From positions 1-41,740 of the forward strand of contig CAZWFN010000044.1 in the NCBI GenBank assembly GCA_964633205.1: a DNA stretch of 41,740 nucleotides, read 5' to 3'. How positions within the stretch are numbered: the stretch's first letter is position 1; every line of letters starts with the position of its first letter. Below, piece by piece: positions 1 to 7,396 of the stretch. The position numbers and the translations under genes were made by a program. The notes under the pieces are model-generated. The model did not search any database and was not told the origin of the DNA. It was given only the letters and a program-made list of their open reading frames with translations. This DNA is from CAYVQE01 sp964633205 (GTDB taxonomy: Bacteria > Myxococcota > B64-G9).

Positions 1-85
1 TGGTTGCATCCGTTTCGACCAACATGTTGTCGTTCGGGCATAACCAAGCGCCTACTGGATAGCGCAGGCCCCGGAACCATGCAAG

Positions 86-106
86 GCCCGCGGAGTCGCG
101 CCGGGC
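86..106 (-). terminator. Possible terminator hairpin after nuoN
   Basis: On the minus strand, 12 nt after the nuoN stop, arms GCCC(G)GCG and CGCGGGC can pair with one bulged G and a 6-nt loop. No U-tract follows, so this is at best an imperfect intrinsic terminator. I see no gene in the rest of 1-118. Confidence 0.25.
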
Positions 107-118
107 GGACAGATGGGG

Positions 119-1558
119 CTACAGCAGTCCGGCGGTGGCCCGGCGCACCCAGTCGAGCACGGCGGCCGGCTGGATGCCGAGCCACAGCAGCACGCCGAGC
201 AGCAGGCCCAGGCACAGCCCACTGGCCAGCCCGACCGGCCCGCCGGCGGCGGCCGGCAGATCGTCCATGGTGCGCTGCTGCATGGTCATGGCCACGATCA
301 CCCGCAGGTAGGCGTACAGCCCGATCAGGCTGGTGACCACCAGCAGCATCACCAGCAGCCACAGCCCGGCGCCCACCCCGGCCGCCAGCACCAGCACCTT
401 GCTGGCGAAGCCGGCGGTCAGCGGGATGCCGGCCAGCGACAGCAGCATGGCCGCCAGCACCGCCGCCAACCAGGGCCGCCGGCGGCCCAGCCCGCGGTAG
501 TGGGCGATCGACTCCAGCTCCTCGCCCTGGTGCGACAGGCTGGCGATGACGCCGAAGGCGCCCAGCATGGTGACGAAGTAGGCCACCAGGTAGAACACCA
601 CCGCCTCGGCCGCCGCCGGTCCGCCGGCCAGGGCGGCCACCAGCAGGTAGCCCAGATGGGCGATCGAGGAGTAGGCCAGCAGCCGCTTGAGGTTGTCCTG
701 CAGCAGGGCCAGCAGGTTGCCGGTGATCATGGAGCCGGCCGCCAGCAGCCCGAACACCAGCGCCCACCACGGATGGGCCACCAGCCCCAGCTGCAGGAAG
801 AAGCGCAGCAGCACCGCGGCCACGGCGCCCTTGGACACGGTGGCCACGAAGGCGGTCACCGGCGCCGGCGCACCCTGGTAGACGTCGCCCACCCACAGGT
901 GGAAGGGCACCAGCGCCAGCTTGAAGCCGAATCCGACCACCGCCAGGCCCAGCCCGGCCACCAGCACCGGGTCGTAGCCGGTAGAGCCCAGCAGGTTGGC
1001 CAGCCGGGCGAGCTCCAAGGTGCCCAGCCGGTAGTAGACCAGCGCCATGCCGAACAGCAGGGCCGCGGTGGAGGCCGCGGTCAGCACCAGGTACTTGGTC
1101 CCGGCCTCGATGCCGGCGCCGCGCCGCGGCAGGTAGGCGATCAGGGTGTAGAGCGCGATCGACAGCAGCTCCAGGCCCAGGAACAACGACGCCAGGTGGG
1201 CGCTCATGGTCAAGGCGCCCGCGCCCAGGGTGGCCAGCAGCAGCAACAGGAAGAACTCCTCGCGCTGCTCGCCGCTGCGCGCCAGGTAGGCGTTGGCCAG
1301 GGCCAGCACGGCCAGCGCGGCCAGCAGCAGCAGGCCCAGCACGAAGGTGGCCAGCCCGTCGAGCACCAGCAGCGGTGGCGCGGCCTGCGGTCGGCCGCCC
1401 GCGGCCAGCAGGCCGGCCAGGGCCCCGGCCACGCTCAGCAGCGCCAGGCCGAAGGCGGTCGGGCCGTGGCGCCGGATCATGGTCTGGATCAGCAGCGCCA
1501 GGGCGCCGGCCGCCAGCGCCAGCAGCGGCCACAGGGCGGGCAGGTGGGCCGCGTTCAT
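119..1558 (-). CDS. nuoN: NADH-quinone oxidoreductase subunit N (NuoN)
   Basis: This is a 479-residue antiporter-like membrane subunit of respiratory complex I, one of three proton-channel subunits (with L and M) in the membrane arm. It is hydrophobic throughout, with roughly 14 predicted helices. The family signature around the channel lysine is clear (FKLALVPFHLWVGDVYQGAP, then ATVSKGA), as is the later DNLKRLLAYSSIAHLGY segment. Length matches the family (about 485). The ATG start at 1558 overlaps the nuoM stop by 4 bp (ATGA), indicating translational coupling. It is the last gene of the operon and ends with TAG at 119-121. Identity is certain from motifs and position. Confidence 0.97.
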   Translation of the reverse strand: MNAAHLPALWPLLALAAGALALLIQTMIRRHGPTAFGLALLSVAGALAGLLAAGGRPQAAPPLLVLDGLATFVLGLLLLAALAVLALANAYLARSGEQREEFFLLLLLATLGAGALTMSAHLASLFLGLELLSIALYTLIAYLPRRGAGIEAGTKYLVLTAASTAALLFGMALVYYRLGTLELARLANLLGSTGYDPVLVAGLGLAVVGFGFKLALVPFHLWVGDVYQGAPAPVTAFVATVSKGAVAAVLLRFFLQLGLVAHPWWALVFGLLAAGSMITGNLLALLQDNLKRLLAYSSIAHLGYLLVAALAGGPAAAEAVVFYLVAYFVTMLGAFGVIASLSHQGEELESIAHYRGLGRRRPWLAAVLAAMLLSLAGIPLTAGFASKVLVLAAGVGAGLWLLVMLLVVTSLIGLYAYLRVIVAMTMQQRTMDDLPAAAGGPVGLASGLCLGLLLGVLLWLGIQPAAVLDWVRRATAGLL

Positions 1559-3090
1559 GGCCGGCCTCCGGCGTTCCGTCTTTGCTCGTCGACCGCCGCC
1601 AGGCGCACCAGCGCCCGGTCGCCGCGCAGGCTCTGCTCCACCGCCGGCCGAGCGGTGTCGATGGCCGGGCGCGGATACAGCCCCAGCCCGATCAGCAGCA
1701 CCACCGCCAGGGCCAACACGGCCAGCTCGCGCCGGCCCAGATCGGGCAGCGGTCCGGCGGCCGGCAGCGGGCCGTGGAAGGCCCGCTGGAACAGGCGCAG
1801 CGAGTAGACCGTGGCCAGCACCAGGCCGGCCGCCGCCAGCACGGTGGCCAGCGGTGCGGCGTCGAAGGAACCGAGCAGGATCAGAAACTCGGCGATGAAG
1901 TTGCCCATGCCGGGCAGGCCCAGGCTGGCCAGGCTGAGCAGCAGCGCCATGGCCCCCATGCGCGGCGCACCTTGCCAGAAGCCGCCCATGCGCTCCAGGT
2001 CGCGGGAGTGCAGCCGGTGCATCATCATGCCGGCCAGGGCGAACAGGGCGCCGGTGGACAGGGCGTGGCAGACCAGCTGCAGCAGGGTGCCCTGCAGCGC
2101 CATCTCCGTCCAGGCGAAGATGCCCAGCAGCGCGAAGCCCATGTGCGAGACCGAGGTATAGGCCACCAGGCGCTTGAGATCGGTCTGGGCGAAGGCCAGC
2201 TTGGCGCCGTAGAGGATGCCCACCACCGCCAACCCCATGGCCCAGGGCGCCAGCTCGGCCGCGGCCTGCGGGAACAGCGGCACCGCGAAGCGGATCAGGC
2301 CGTAGGCGCCGGTCTTGAGCAGCAGCCCGGCCAGCAGGATGGAGCCGGCGGTGGGCGCCTCGGCGTGGGCGTCGGGCAACCAGTTGTGCAGCCCCACCAC
2401 CGGCAGCTTGATGGCGAAGGCGGCGCAGAAGCCCAGCAGCAGCCACCAGGCCAGATCCGGATCGAGCCGGGTGCCCAGCAGGGCGGGCAGGTCGAAGGTG
2501 TACTCGCCGGTGCTGCGGCCGTGGACGAAGTAGAGCACCAGCATGGCCACCAGCATCAACAGCGAGCCCACCTGGGTGTAGATGAAGAACTTGACCGCGG
2601 CATAGATGCGCCGGGCGTGGCCCCAGATCCCGATCAAAAAGACCATCGGGATCAGCATCACCTCCCAGAAGACATAGAACAGGAACAGGTCGATGGCCAG
2701 GAAGACGCCGGCGATGCCGGCCAGCGTCCACAGCAGGCAAGCGTAGAAGGCGCCCGGATGCCGGGAGACCTCATCCCAGGAAGCCCCCACGGCCAGCAGG
2801 CCCATCAGGCCGGTCAGCCCGAGCAGCACCAGGCTGATGCCGTCCAGCGCCAGGTGGTAGCGGATGCCCAGCGCCGGGATCCAATCGATGATTTGCTCGA
2901 GCAGCCAGGCGCCGCGGCCCTCGATGGGGTAGGGCTGCAGGTCCGAAAACCACAACCCAAGCACCAGGCCCAGCTCGGCCACCACCGCCGCCAGCGCCAC
3001 CCAGCGCGGCAGCGGATCGCCCAGCCGGCCGGACAGCCAGGCCAGCAGCCCGCCGAGCAGGGGCACCAGGATCAGCCAGGACAAGGTCAT
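1555..3090 (-). CDS. nuoM: NADH-quinone oxidoreductase subunit M (NuoM)
   Basis: This 511-residue antiporter-like proton-channel subunit of complex I retains the key charged residues. The conserved glutamate lies in FYVFWEVMLIPMVFLIG, the channel lysine in AAFAIKLPVVGLHNWLPDAH, and the next broken-helix lysine in TDLKRLVAYTSVSHMG. Length is close to E. coli NuoM (509). The ATG at 3090 overlaps the nuoL stop (ATGA), and its own stop overlaps the nuoN start. The C-terminal tail after the last helix is hydrophilic and Arg-rich. Nothing suggests truncation or frameshift. Confidence 0.97.
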   Translation of the reverse strand: MTLSWLILVPLLGGLLAWLSGRLGDPLPRWVALAAVVAELGLVLGLWFSDLQPYPIEGRGAWLLEQIIDWIPALGIRYHLALDGISLVLLGLTGLMGLLAVGASWDEVSRHPGAFYACLLWTLAGIAGVFLAIDLFLFYVFWEVMLIPMVFLIGIWGHARRIYAAVKFFIYTQVGSLLMLVAMLVLYFVHGRSTGEYTFDLPALLGTRLDPDLAWWLLLGFCAAFAIKLPVVGLHNWLPDAHAEAPTAGSILLAGLLLKTGAYGLIRFAVPLFPQAAAELAPWAMGLAVVGILYGAKLAFAQTDLKRLVAYTSVSHMGFALLGIFAWTEMALQGTLLQLVCHALSTGALFALAGMMMHRLHSRDLERMGGFWQGAPRMGAMALLLSLASLGLPGMGNFIAEFLILLGSFDAAPLATVLAAAGLVLATVYSLRLFQRAFHGPLPAAGPLPDLGRRELAVLALAVVLLIGLGLYPRPAIDTARPAVEQSLRGDRALVRLAAVDEQRRNAGGRP

Positions 3091-5003
3091 GACGTCACCG
3101 TCCAGATGGCCGCCAGCACCAGCAGCGCGCCGGCGGCCAGACCGATGGCGTAGTGGCGCAGGCGCCCGGTCTGGGTGGTGCTCAGCGCATGGTGCAGCGA
3201 TTGCACAGCGCCGGCCGTCAGCCGGGCCAGGCCGTCGAGCAGATCACCTTTGTTCGCCCGGGCCAAGCAGCGGTAGGGCCGCACCAGGGTCCAGTCGTAG
3301 AGCTGATCGAAGCCCCAGCCGGCGGCCAGCAAGCGGTGCATGCGCCGGCCCCAAGCCGCGGCCAGCAGCCGTTCGACGAAGCGCCGCTCCCCCGTGTACC
3401 AGCGCCAGGCCAGCAGCAGACCGCCGATGGCCAGCAGGGCGGCCAGCCCCTGCAGGGCCCACTCGGCGCCGGGGCCCACCGGCCGGCCGGGCATGGCCGC
3501 CGCGGCCGCCGGCAGGGCGGTGCGCAGGGCGTCGGACAGCGGGGTGAAGTGGCCCAGGTTGTGCGGCAGCTCGATGAAGCCCAGCAGCGTGGCCGCAGCG
3601 GCCAGCACCACCAGCGGCAGCTTCATGCTCAGCCCGGGCCGGTGGCTGGGCGCGGTGCCGAGGCGGCCCCAGAAGGTGATGAACAGCATGCGGCCGGTGT
3701 AGAGGGCGGTCAGCGCGGCGCCGGCCAGGCCCATGCCCCATAGCGCCAGGCTGCCGTGGCTGGACTGCCAGACCCGCCACAGGATCAGATCTTTGGAGTA
3801 GAAGCCGGAAGTCACCAGCGGCAGCGCTGCCAGCGAGGCGGAGCCGATCAGGAAGGTCCAGAAGACCACCGGCAGCCGCCGTCGCAGCCCGCCGAGTTGG
3901 AACATGTCCTGGCGGTGGTGGCAGCAGACGATGACCGCCCCGGCGCCCATGAACAACAGGGCCTTGAACACGGCGTGGGTGGCGAAGTGGAACACCGCCG
4001 CCGACCAGGCGCCGACACCCAGCGCCAGGAACATGTAGCCGATCTGGCTGATGGTCGAGTAGGCCAGCACCCGCTTGATGTCGCGTTGGGCCAGCGCGGC
4101 CAGCCCGGCCAGCAGCAAGGTCAGCGCGCCCACCCAGGCCACCGCCTGCATGGCCAGCGGGGCCAGCTCGAACAGGCCGTGGCTGCGCGCGATCAGGTAG
4201 AAGCCGGCGGTGACCATGGTGGCGGCGTGGATCAGGGCGCTGACCGGGGTGGGGCCGGCCATGGCGTCGGGCAGCCAGGTTTGCAGCGGCAGCTGGGCCG
4301 ACTTGCCCACCGCGCCACCGAGCAGCAGCAGCGCCACCGCCAGCGCCAGCCCCGAGCCGACCGGCCACTGGGCGCCGGCGCGGGCCAGCACCTGCTGGAT
4401 GTCCAGCGTGCCCAGCTGCTGGAAGATCAGAAACAGGCCGACCGCCATGGCGGTGTCGCCGATGCGGGTGACCACGAAGGCCTTGCGGGCCGCGGCGGCG
4501 TTGTCCCGGTCGCGGTACCAGAAGCCGATCAGCAGAAAGGAGCACAGGCCCACGCCCTCCCAGCCCAGGTAGAGCAGGAACAGGTTGTCGGCCAGCACCA
4601 GCACCAGCATCGAGGCCACGAACAGGTTCATGTAGGCGAAGAAGCGGGCGAAGCCTTCCTCGCCGCGCATGTACTCGACCGCGTAGAGGTGGATCAAAAA
4701 GCCCACCGCGCTGACCACCAGCACCATGACCAGGCTCAGCGCGTCGAGGTACAAGGCCACATCTGGCCGGAAGCCGGCCACCGCCACCCAGGACCACAGC
4801 GGGATGCGCACCGCCGCGGCCGGCCCGGGCGCGGCCCAGTAGACCAGCGCCACGGCCGCGGCCACGGCCGTGGTCAGCCCGACCGTGGCCACACCGATCG
4901 CGGCCGCCCCGCGTTCGCCCAGCCGGTGGCCGATCAGGGCCAGCGAGACGAACCCGGCCAGGGGCAGGGCCAACACCAACCACAGCAGATCGACCACGTT
5001 CAC
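3087..5003 (-). CDS. nuoL: NADH-quinone oxidoreductase subunit L (NuoL)
   Basis: This 638-residue distal proton-channel subunit has the conserved glutamate in LGWEGVGLCSFLLIGFW and the channel lysine in GGAVGKSAQLPLQTWLPDAM, followed by GPTPVSALIHAATMV. Helix HL and the C-terminal transmembrane anchor typical of NuoL are represented by the long stretch after about residue 500, ending in a hydrophobic helix. I chose the GTG at 5003 because it overlaps the nuoK stop (GTGA). A second in-frame GTG lies two codons later. Length is near E. coli NuoL (613), slightly long in the C-terminal linker. Confidence 0.96.
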   Translation of the reverse strand: MNVVDLLWLVLALPLAGFVSLALIGHRLGERGAAAIGVATVGLTTAVAAAVALVYWAAPGPAAAVRIPLWSWVAVAGFRPDVALYLDALSLVMVLVVSAVGFLIHLYAVEYMRGEEGFARFFAYMNLFVASMLVLVLADNLFLLYLGWEGVGLCSFLLIGFWYRDRDNAAAARKAFVVTRIGDTAMAVGLFLIFQQLGTLDIQQVLARAGAQWPVGSGLALAVALLLLGGAVGKSAQLPLQTWLPDAMAGPTPVSALIHAATMVTAGFYLIARSHGLFELAPLAMQAVAWVGALTLLLAGLAALAQRDIKRVLAYSTISQIGYMFLALGVGAWSAAVFHFATHAVFKALLFMGAGAVIVCCHHRQDMFQLGGLRRRLPVVFWTFLIGSASLAALPLVTSGFYSKDLILWRVWQSSHGSLALWGMGLAGAALTALYTGRMLFITFWGRLGTAPSHRPGLSMKLPLVVLAAAATLLGFIELPHNLGHFTPLSDALRTALPAAAAAMPGRPVGPGAEWALQGLAALLAIGGLLLAWRWYTGERRFVERLLAAAWGRRMHRLLAAGWGFDQLYDWTLVRPYRCLARANKGDLLDGLARLTAGAVQSLHHALSTTQTGRLRHYAIGLAAGALLVLAAIWTVTS

Positions 5004-5311
5004 CCCCCCAGCTCCCGGGCGGCGTCGCCGTCGACGCTGCCCGTCCTCCGGTGCAGCATCAGCACCAGGGCCAGGCCGACCGCCACCTCGGCCGCCGATA
5101 CGGCCAGCGCGAACAGGAACATCACCTGGCCGTCGGCCGCCTGCCAGCGGGCCCCGGCCACCACGAAGGCCAGCGCCGCGGCGTTGATCATGATCTCGAC
5201 CGACAGGATCACGAACAGCAGGTTGCGCCGGGCCATCACCCCGAACAGGCCGATGGTGAACAGGCCGGCGGCCAGCCACAGGCCATACTCCAGCGGCACG
5301 GCTGCGCTCAT
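5000..5311 (-). CDS. nuoK: NADH-quinone oxidoreductase subunit K (NuoK)
   Basis: A 103-residue, three-helix membrane subunit of complex I. Both proton-path glutamates are visible: the first in VILSVEIMINAAALAFV, the second in FALAVSAAEVAVGLAL. Length equals the family norm (100-105). The ATG at 5311 overlaps the nuoJ stop (ATGA) and its stop overlaps the GTG start of nuoL, so the JKLMN block is one continuous overlap chain. Confidence 0.97.
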   Translation of the reverse strand: MSAAVPLEYGLWLAAGLFTIGLFGVMARRNLLFVILSVEIMINAAALAFVVAGARWQAADGQVMFLFALAVSAAEVAVGLALVLMLHRRTGSVDGDAARELGG

Positions 5312-5826
5312 CGGTCCGCCTCCTCGCGGCGGGTCACGTCGCGGCCGGAGGTCAGCCGGTAGGCGCCCACCAACCCGGCCAGCAACAGAAACGAGGCCAG
5401 CTCGACCCCCAGCACGTAGGGCCCGAACAGGTCCAGGGCCACCGCCTCGGGGCCCACCGGTCTCGGCCCGGCCGCTCCACCCGGGGCCGCCAGCAGCAGC
5501 CGCAGCAGGCCGCCGGCCAGCGCCAGACACAGCAGGGCCGGTCCCAGCCAGAAGCGCGGTCGCAGCCAGCGGCTCTCCTGGCGCTCGGCCGCCCGGCCCA
5601 GGTGCAGCAGCATGATGACGAACAGGATCATCACCATGATGGCCCCGGCGTAGACGATGATCTCGAGCGCCGCGGCCAGCGGCGCGCCCAGGGTGAACAT
5701 GACCAGGGCCACCGCCAGCAGCGCCACCACCAGATACAGCGCCGCGTGCACCGCGTTGCGGGCGGTGACGGTCAACAGGCTGGCGGCCAGGGCCACCGCC
5801 CCCGCGATGAAGAACACCAGGCTCAC
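5308..5826 (-). CDS. nuoJ: NADH-quinone oxidoreductase subunit J (NuoJ)
   Basis: A 172-residue membrane subunit with five expected helices. The conserved helix containing the redox-linked pi-bulge is recognisable (EIIVYAGAIMVMILFVIMLL), and the last helix carries LGVELASFLLLAGLVGA. The start is GTG at 5826. It is the only gene of the distal operon not directly overlapping an annotated upstream nuo stop: 89 nt separate it from nuoI. A 25-codon open frame with an ATG start fills that gap and ends in a GTGA overlap with this start, which may drive its translation. Confidence 0.95.
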   Translation of the reverse strand: MSLVFFIAGAVALAASLLTVTARNAVHAALYLVVALLAVALVMFTLGAPLAAALEIIVYAGAIMVMILFVIMLLHLGRAAERQESRWLRPRFWLGPALLCLALAGGLLRLLLAAPGGAAGPRPVGPEAVALDLFGPYVLGVELASFLLLAGLVGAYRLTSGRDVTRREEADR

Positions 5827-5900
5827 CGCTGCACCACCTGCCGCGGGCGGCCGCGCCCGTCAGCGCCTGGAATTTCCGGTGGGTTTGTCACAGTGTTCAT
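5823..5900 (-). CDS. Possible 25-residue leader ORF between nuoI and nuoJ
   Basis: The 89-nt nuoI-nuoJ spacer contains ATG at 5900-5898 followed by 24 sense codons and TGA at 5825-5823. That TGA overlaps the nuoJ GTG start as GTGA. The peptide begins MNTVTNPPEIPGADG and is Pro/Arg-rich with no membrane segment. A G-rich stretch (GGGGATGGTGGGG) lies just before the ATG. It could be a coupling peptide that carries ribosomes to nuoJ, or only a chance frame. I recognise no homologue. Confidence 0.3.
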   Translation of the reverse strand: MNTVTNPPEIPGADGRGRPRQVVQR

Positions 5901-5915
5901 GTCCCCACCATCCCC

Positions 5916-6437
5916 TCACGGCAACAGCTGATGCGGGTCCACCGGCGCTGCTTCGCCCGGGCCCTCGCCCTTGTCCTTGCCGCCGATGGCCAGCCCGGCG
6001 CGCTGGTAGAAATCGTAGTCGTGGTATTTGCCCGGCCCGCTGATCAGCAGATCTTCCTTCTCGTAGACCAGCTGCTGCCGGTCGTACTCGCCCATCTCGA
6101 AGTCCGGCGTCAGCTGGATGGCGTAGGTCGGGCAGGCCTCCTCGCACAGCCCGCAGAAGATGCAGCGCGAGAAGTTGATGCGGAAGAAGGCCGGCATGCG
6201 CCGGCCGTGGGCGTCCTCGGTGGCCTGCAGCGCGATGCAGTCGACAGGACAGGCGGCCGAGCAAAGCTGGCAGGCCACGCAGCGCTCCTCGCCGGCCGGG
6301 TCGCGGGTGAGCACGATGCGGCCGCGGAAGCGGGGCGCCAGCTCCGGTCTCTGCTCCGGGTACTGCACCGTTTCGCGCCGGCGCAGGCTGTGGCGCAGCA
6401 CGGTCCACATGGTGCGCATGGCGTTGAGCACGGCCAT
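5916..6437 (-). CDS. nuoI: NADH-quinone oxidoreductase subunit I (NuoI)
   Basis: A 173-residue peripheral-arm ferredoxin-like subunit holding clusters N6a and N6b, which pass electrons towards N2 in NuoB. Two classical 4Fe-4S motifs are visible: C53-x2-C56-x2-C59-x3-C63 and C92-x2-C95-x2-C98-x3-C102. The N-terminal amphipathic segment (residues 5-20) would dock on the membrane arm. The ATG at 6437 overlaps the nuoH stop. A second in-frame ATG six codons later is possible. The C-terminus is a charged tail, as in bacterial homologues. Confidence 0.97.
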   Translation of the reverse strand: MAVLNAMRTMWTVLRHSLRRRETVQYPEQRPELAPRFRGRIVLTRDPAGEERCVACQLCSAACPVDCIALQATEDAHGRRMPAFFRINFSRCIFCGLCEEACPTYAIQLTPDFEMGEYDRQQLVYEKEDLLISGPGKYHDYDFYQRAGLAIGGKDKGEGPGEAAPVDPHQLLP

Positions 6438-7396
6438 CAGCCCGCTCCTTCCAGCGCCAGCACCACCGCCCCGGTGACGGCCAGGTTGGCCAGCGCCAGC
6501 GGCAGCATCACCTTCCAGCCGAAGGCCATCAGCTGATCCGGCCGCGGCCGCGGCAGCGAAGCCCGCAGCAGCACGAACACCGCGATCAGGGCGAAGGTCT
6601 TGAGCGCAAACCAGAGCGCTCCCGGCAGCCAGGGGCCCAGCCAGCCGCCGAAGAACAGGGTGGTGGTCATGGCCGCCAGCAGGGCCACTCCCAAGTACTC
6701 GCCGACGAAGAACATGCCGAACTTCATGCCCGAGTACTCGACGTGGTAGCCGGCCACCAGCTCGGACTCGGCCTCGGGCAGATCGAAGGGCAGCCGCTTG
6801 GCCTCGGCCACCGCGGCGACGAAGAAGACCACCAGGCCCACCGGCTGGGTGACGCAGAACCACAGCCCGCGCTGGGCCTCGACGATGGCCTGCAGCGAGA
6901 AGGACTCGGCCTGGATGACCACGCCCATCAACGCCAGGCCCATGAACACCTCGTAGGCCAGCATCTGGGCCGAGGTGCGCATGGCGCCGATCAGGGCGTA
7001 CTTGGAGTTGGAGGCCCAGCCCCCGAGCACGGTCGAGTAGACCGCCAGCGAGGACATGCCCAGGAAGAACAGCAGCCCGACGTTCAGATCGATCACCTGC
7101 AGGCCCGGCGCGAAGGGCACCACCGCGAAGGCGGCCAACACCGCCAGCATGACGATGGCCGGTGCCAGCACGAACACCGGCCGGTCGGCGAAAGGCGGTA
7201 CCCAGTCCTGTTTGAAAAAAATCTTGAGCATGTCGGCCAGCACCTGCAGCAGGCCGAAGGGCCCGACCCGGTTGGGGCCATAGCGGTCCTGCCACAGCGC
7301 CAGCAGCCGCCGCTCCAGCCAGATCAGGCCGGCGGCGGTGGTCAGCGCCCCGCCCAGCACGGCGGCGATGATCAGCAGTTGTTGCCAGACCGGCAT
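6437..7396 (-). CDS. nuoH: NADH-quinone oxidoreductase subunit H (NuoH)
   Basis: A 319-residue membrane subunit that forms the quinone chamber with NuoB and NuoD. Signature segments are intact: YGPNRVGPFGLLQVLAD, KQDWVPPFADRPVF, and the acidic loop PFDLPEAESELVAGYHVEYS. The eight-helix length matches the family (about 325). The ATG at 7396 overlaps the nuoG stop (ATGA) and its stop overlaps the nuoI start. Confidence 0.97.
   Translation of the reverse strand: MPVWQQLLIIAAVLGGALTTAAGLIWLERRLLALWQDRYGPNRVGPFGLLQVLADMLKIFFKQDWVPPFADRPVFVLAPAIVMLAVLAAFAVVPFAPGLQVIDLNVGLLFFLGMSSLAVYSTVLGGWASNSKYALIGAMRTSAQMLAYEVFMGLALMGVVIQAESFSLQAIVEAQRGLWFCVTQPVGLVVFFVAAVAEAKRLPFDLPEAESELVAGYHVEYSGMKFGMFFVGEYLGVALLAAMTTTLFFGGWLGPWLPGALWFALKTFALIAVFVLLRASLPRPRPDQLMAFGWKVMLPLALANLAVTGAVVLALEGAG

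Noticed and set aside
113..5615. Long plus-strand open frames opposite nuoN-nuoJ (for example 113-1807, 1375-3153, 3756-5615)
   Set aside because: They are antisense to certain nuo genes, are rich in Gln/His/Gly/Arg as expected from reversed GC-rich codons, and show no domain.
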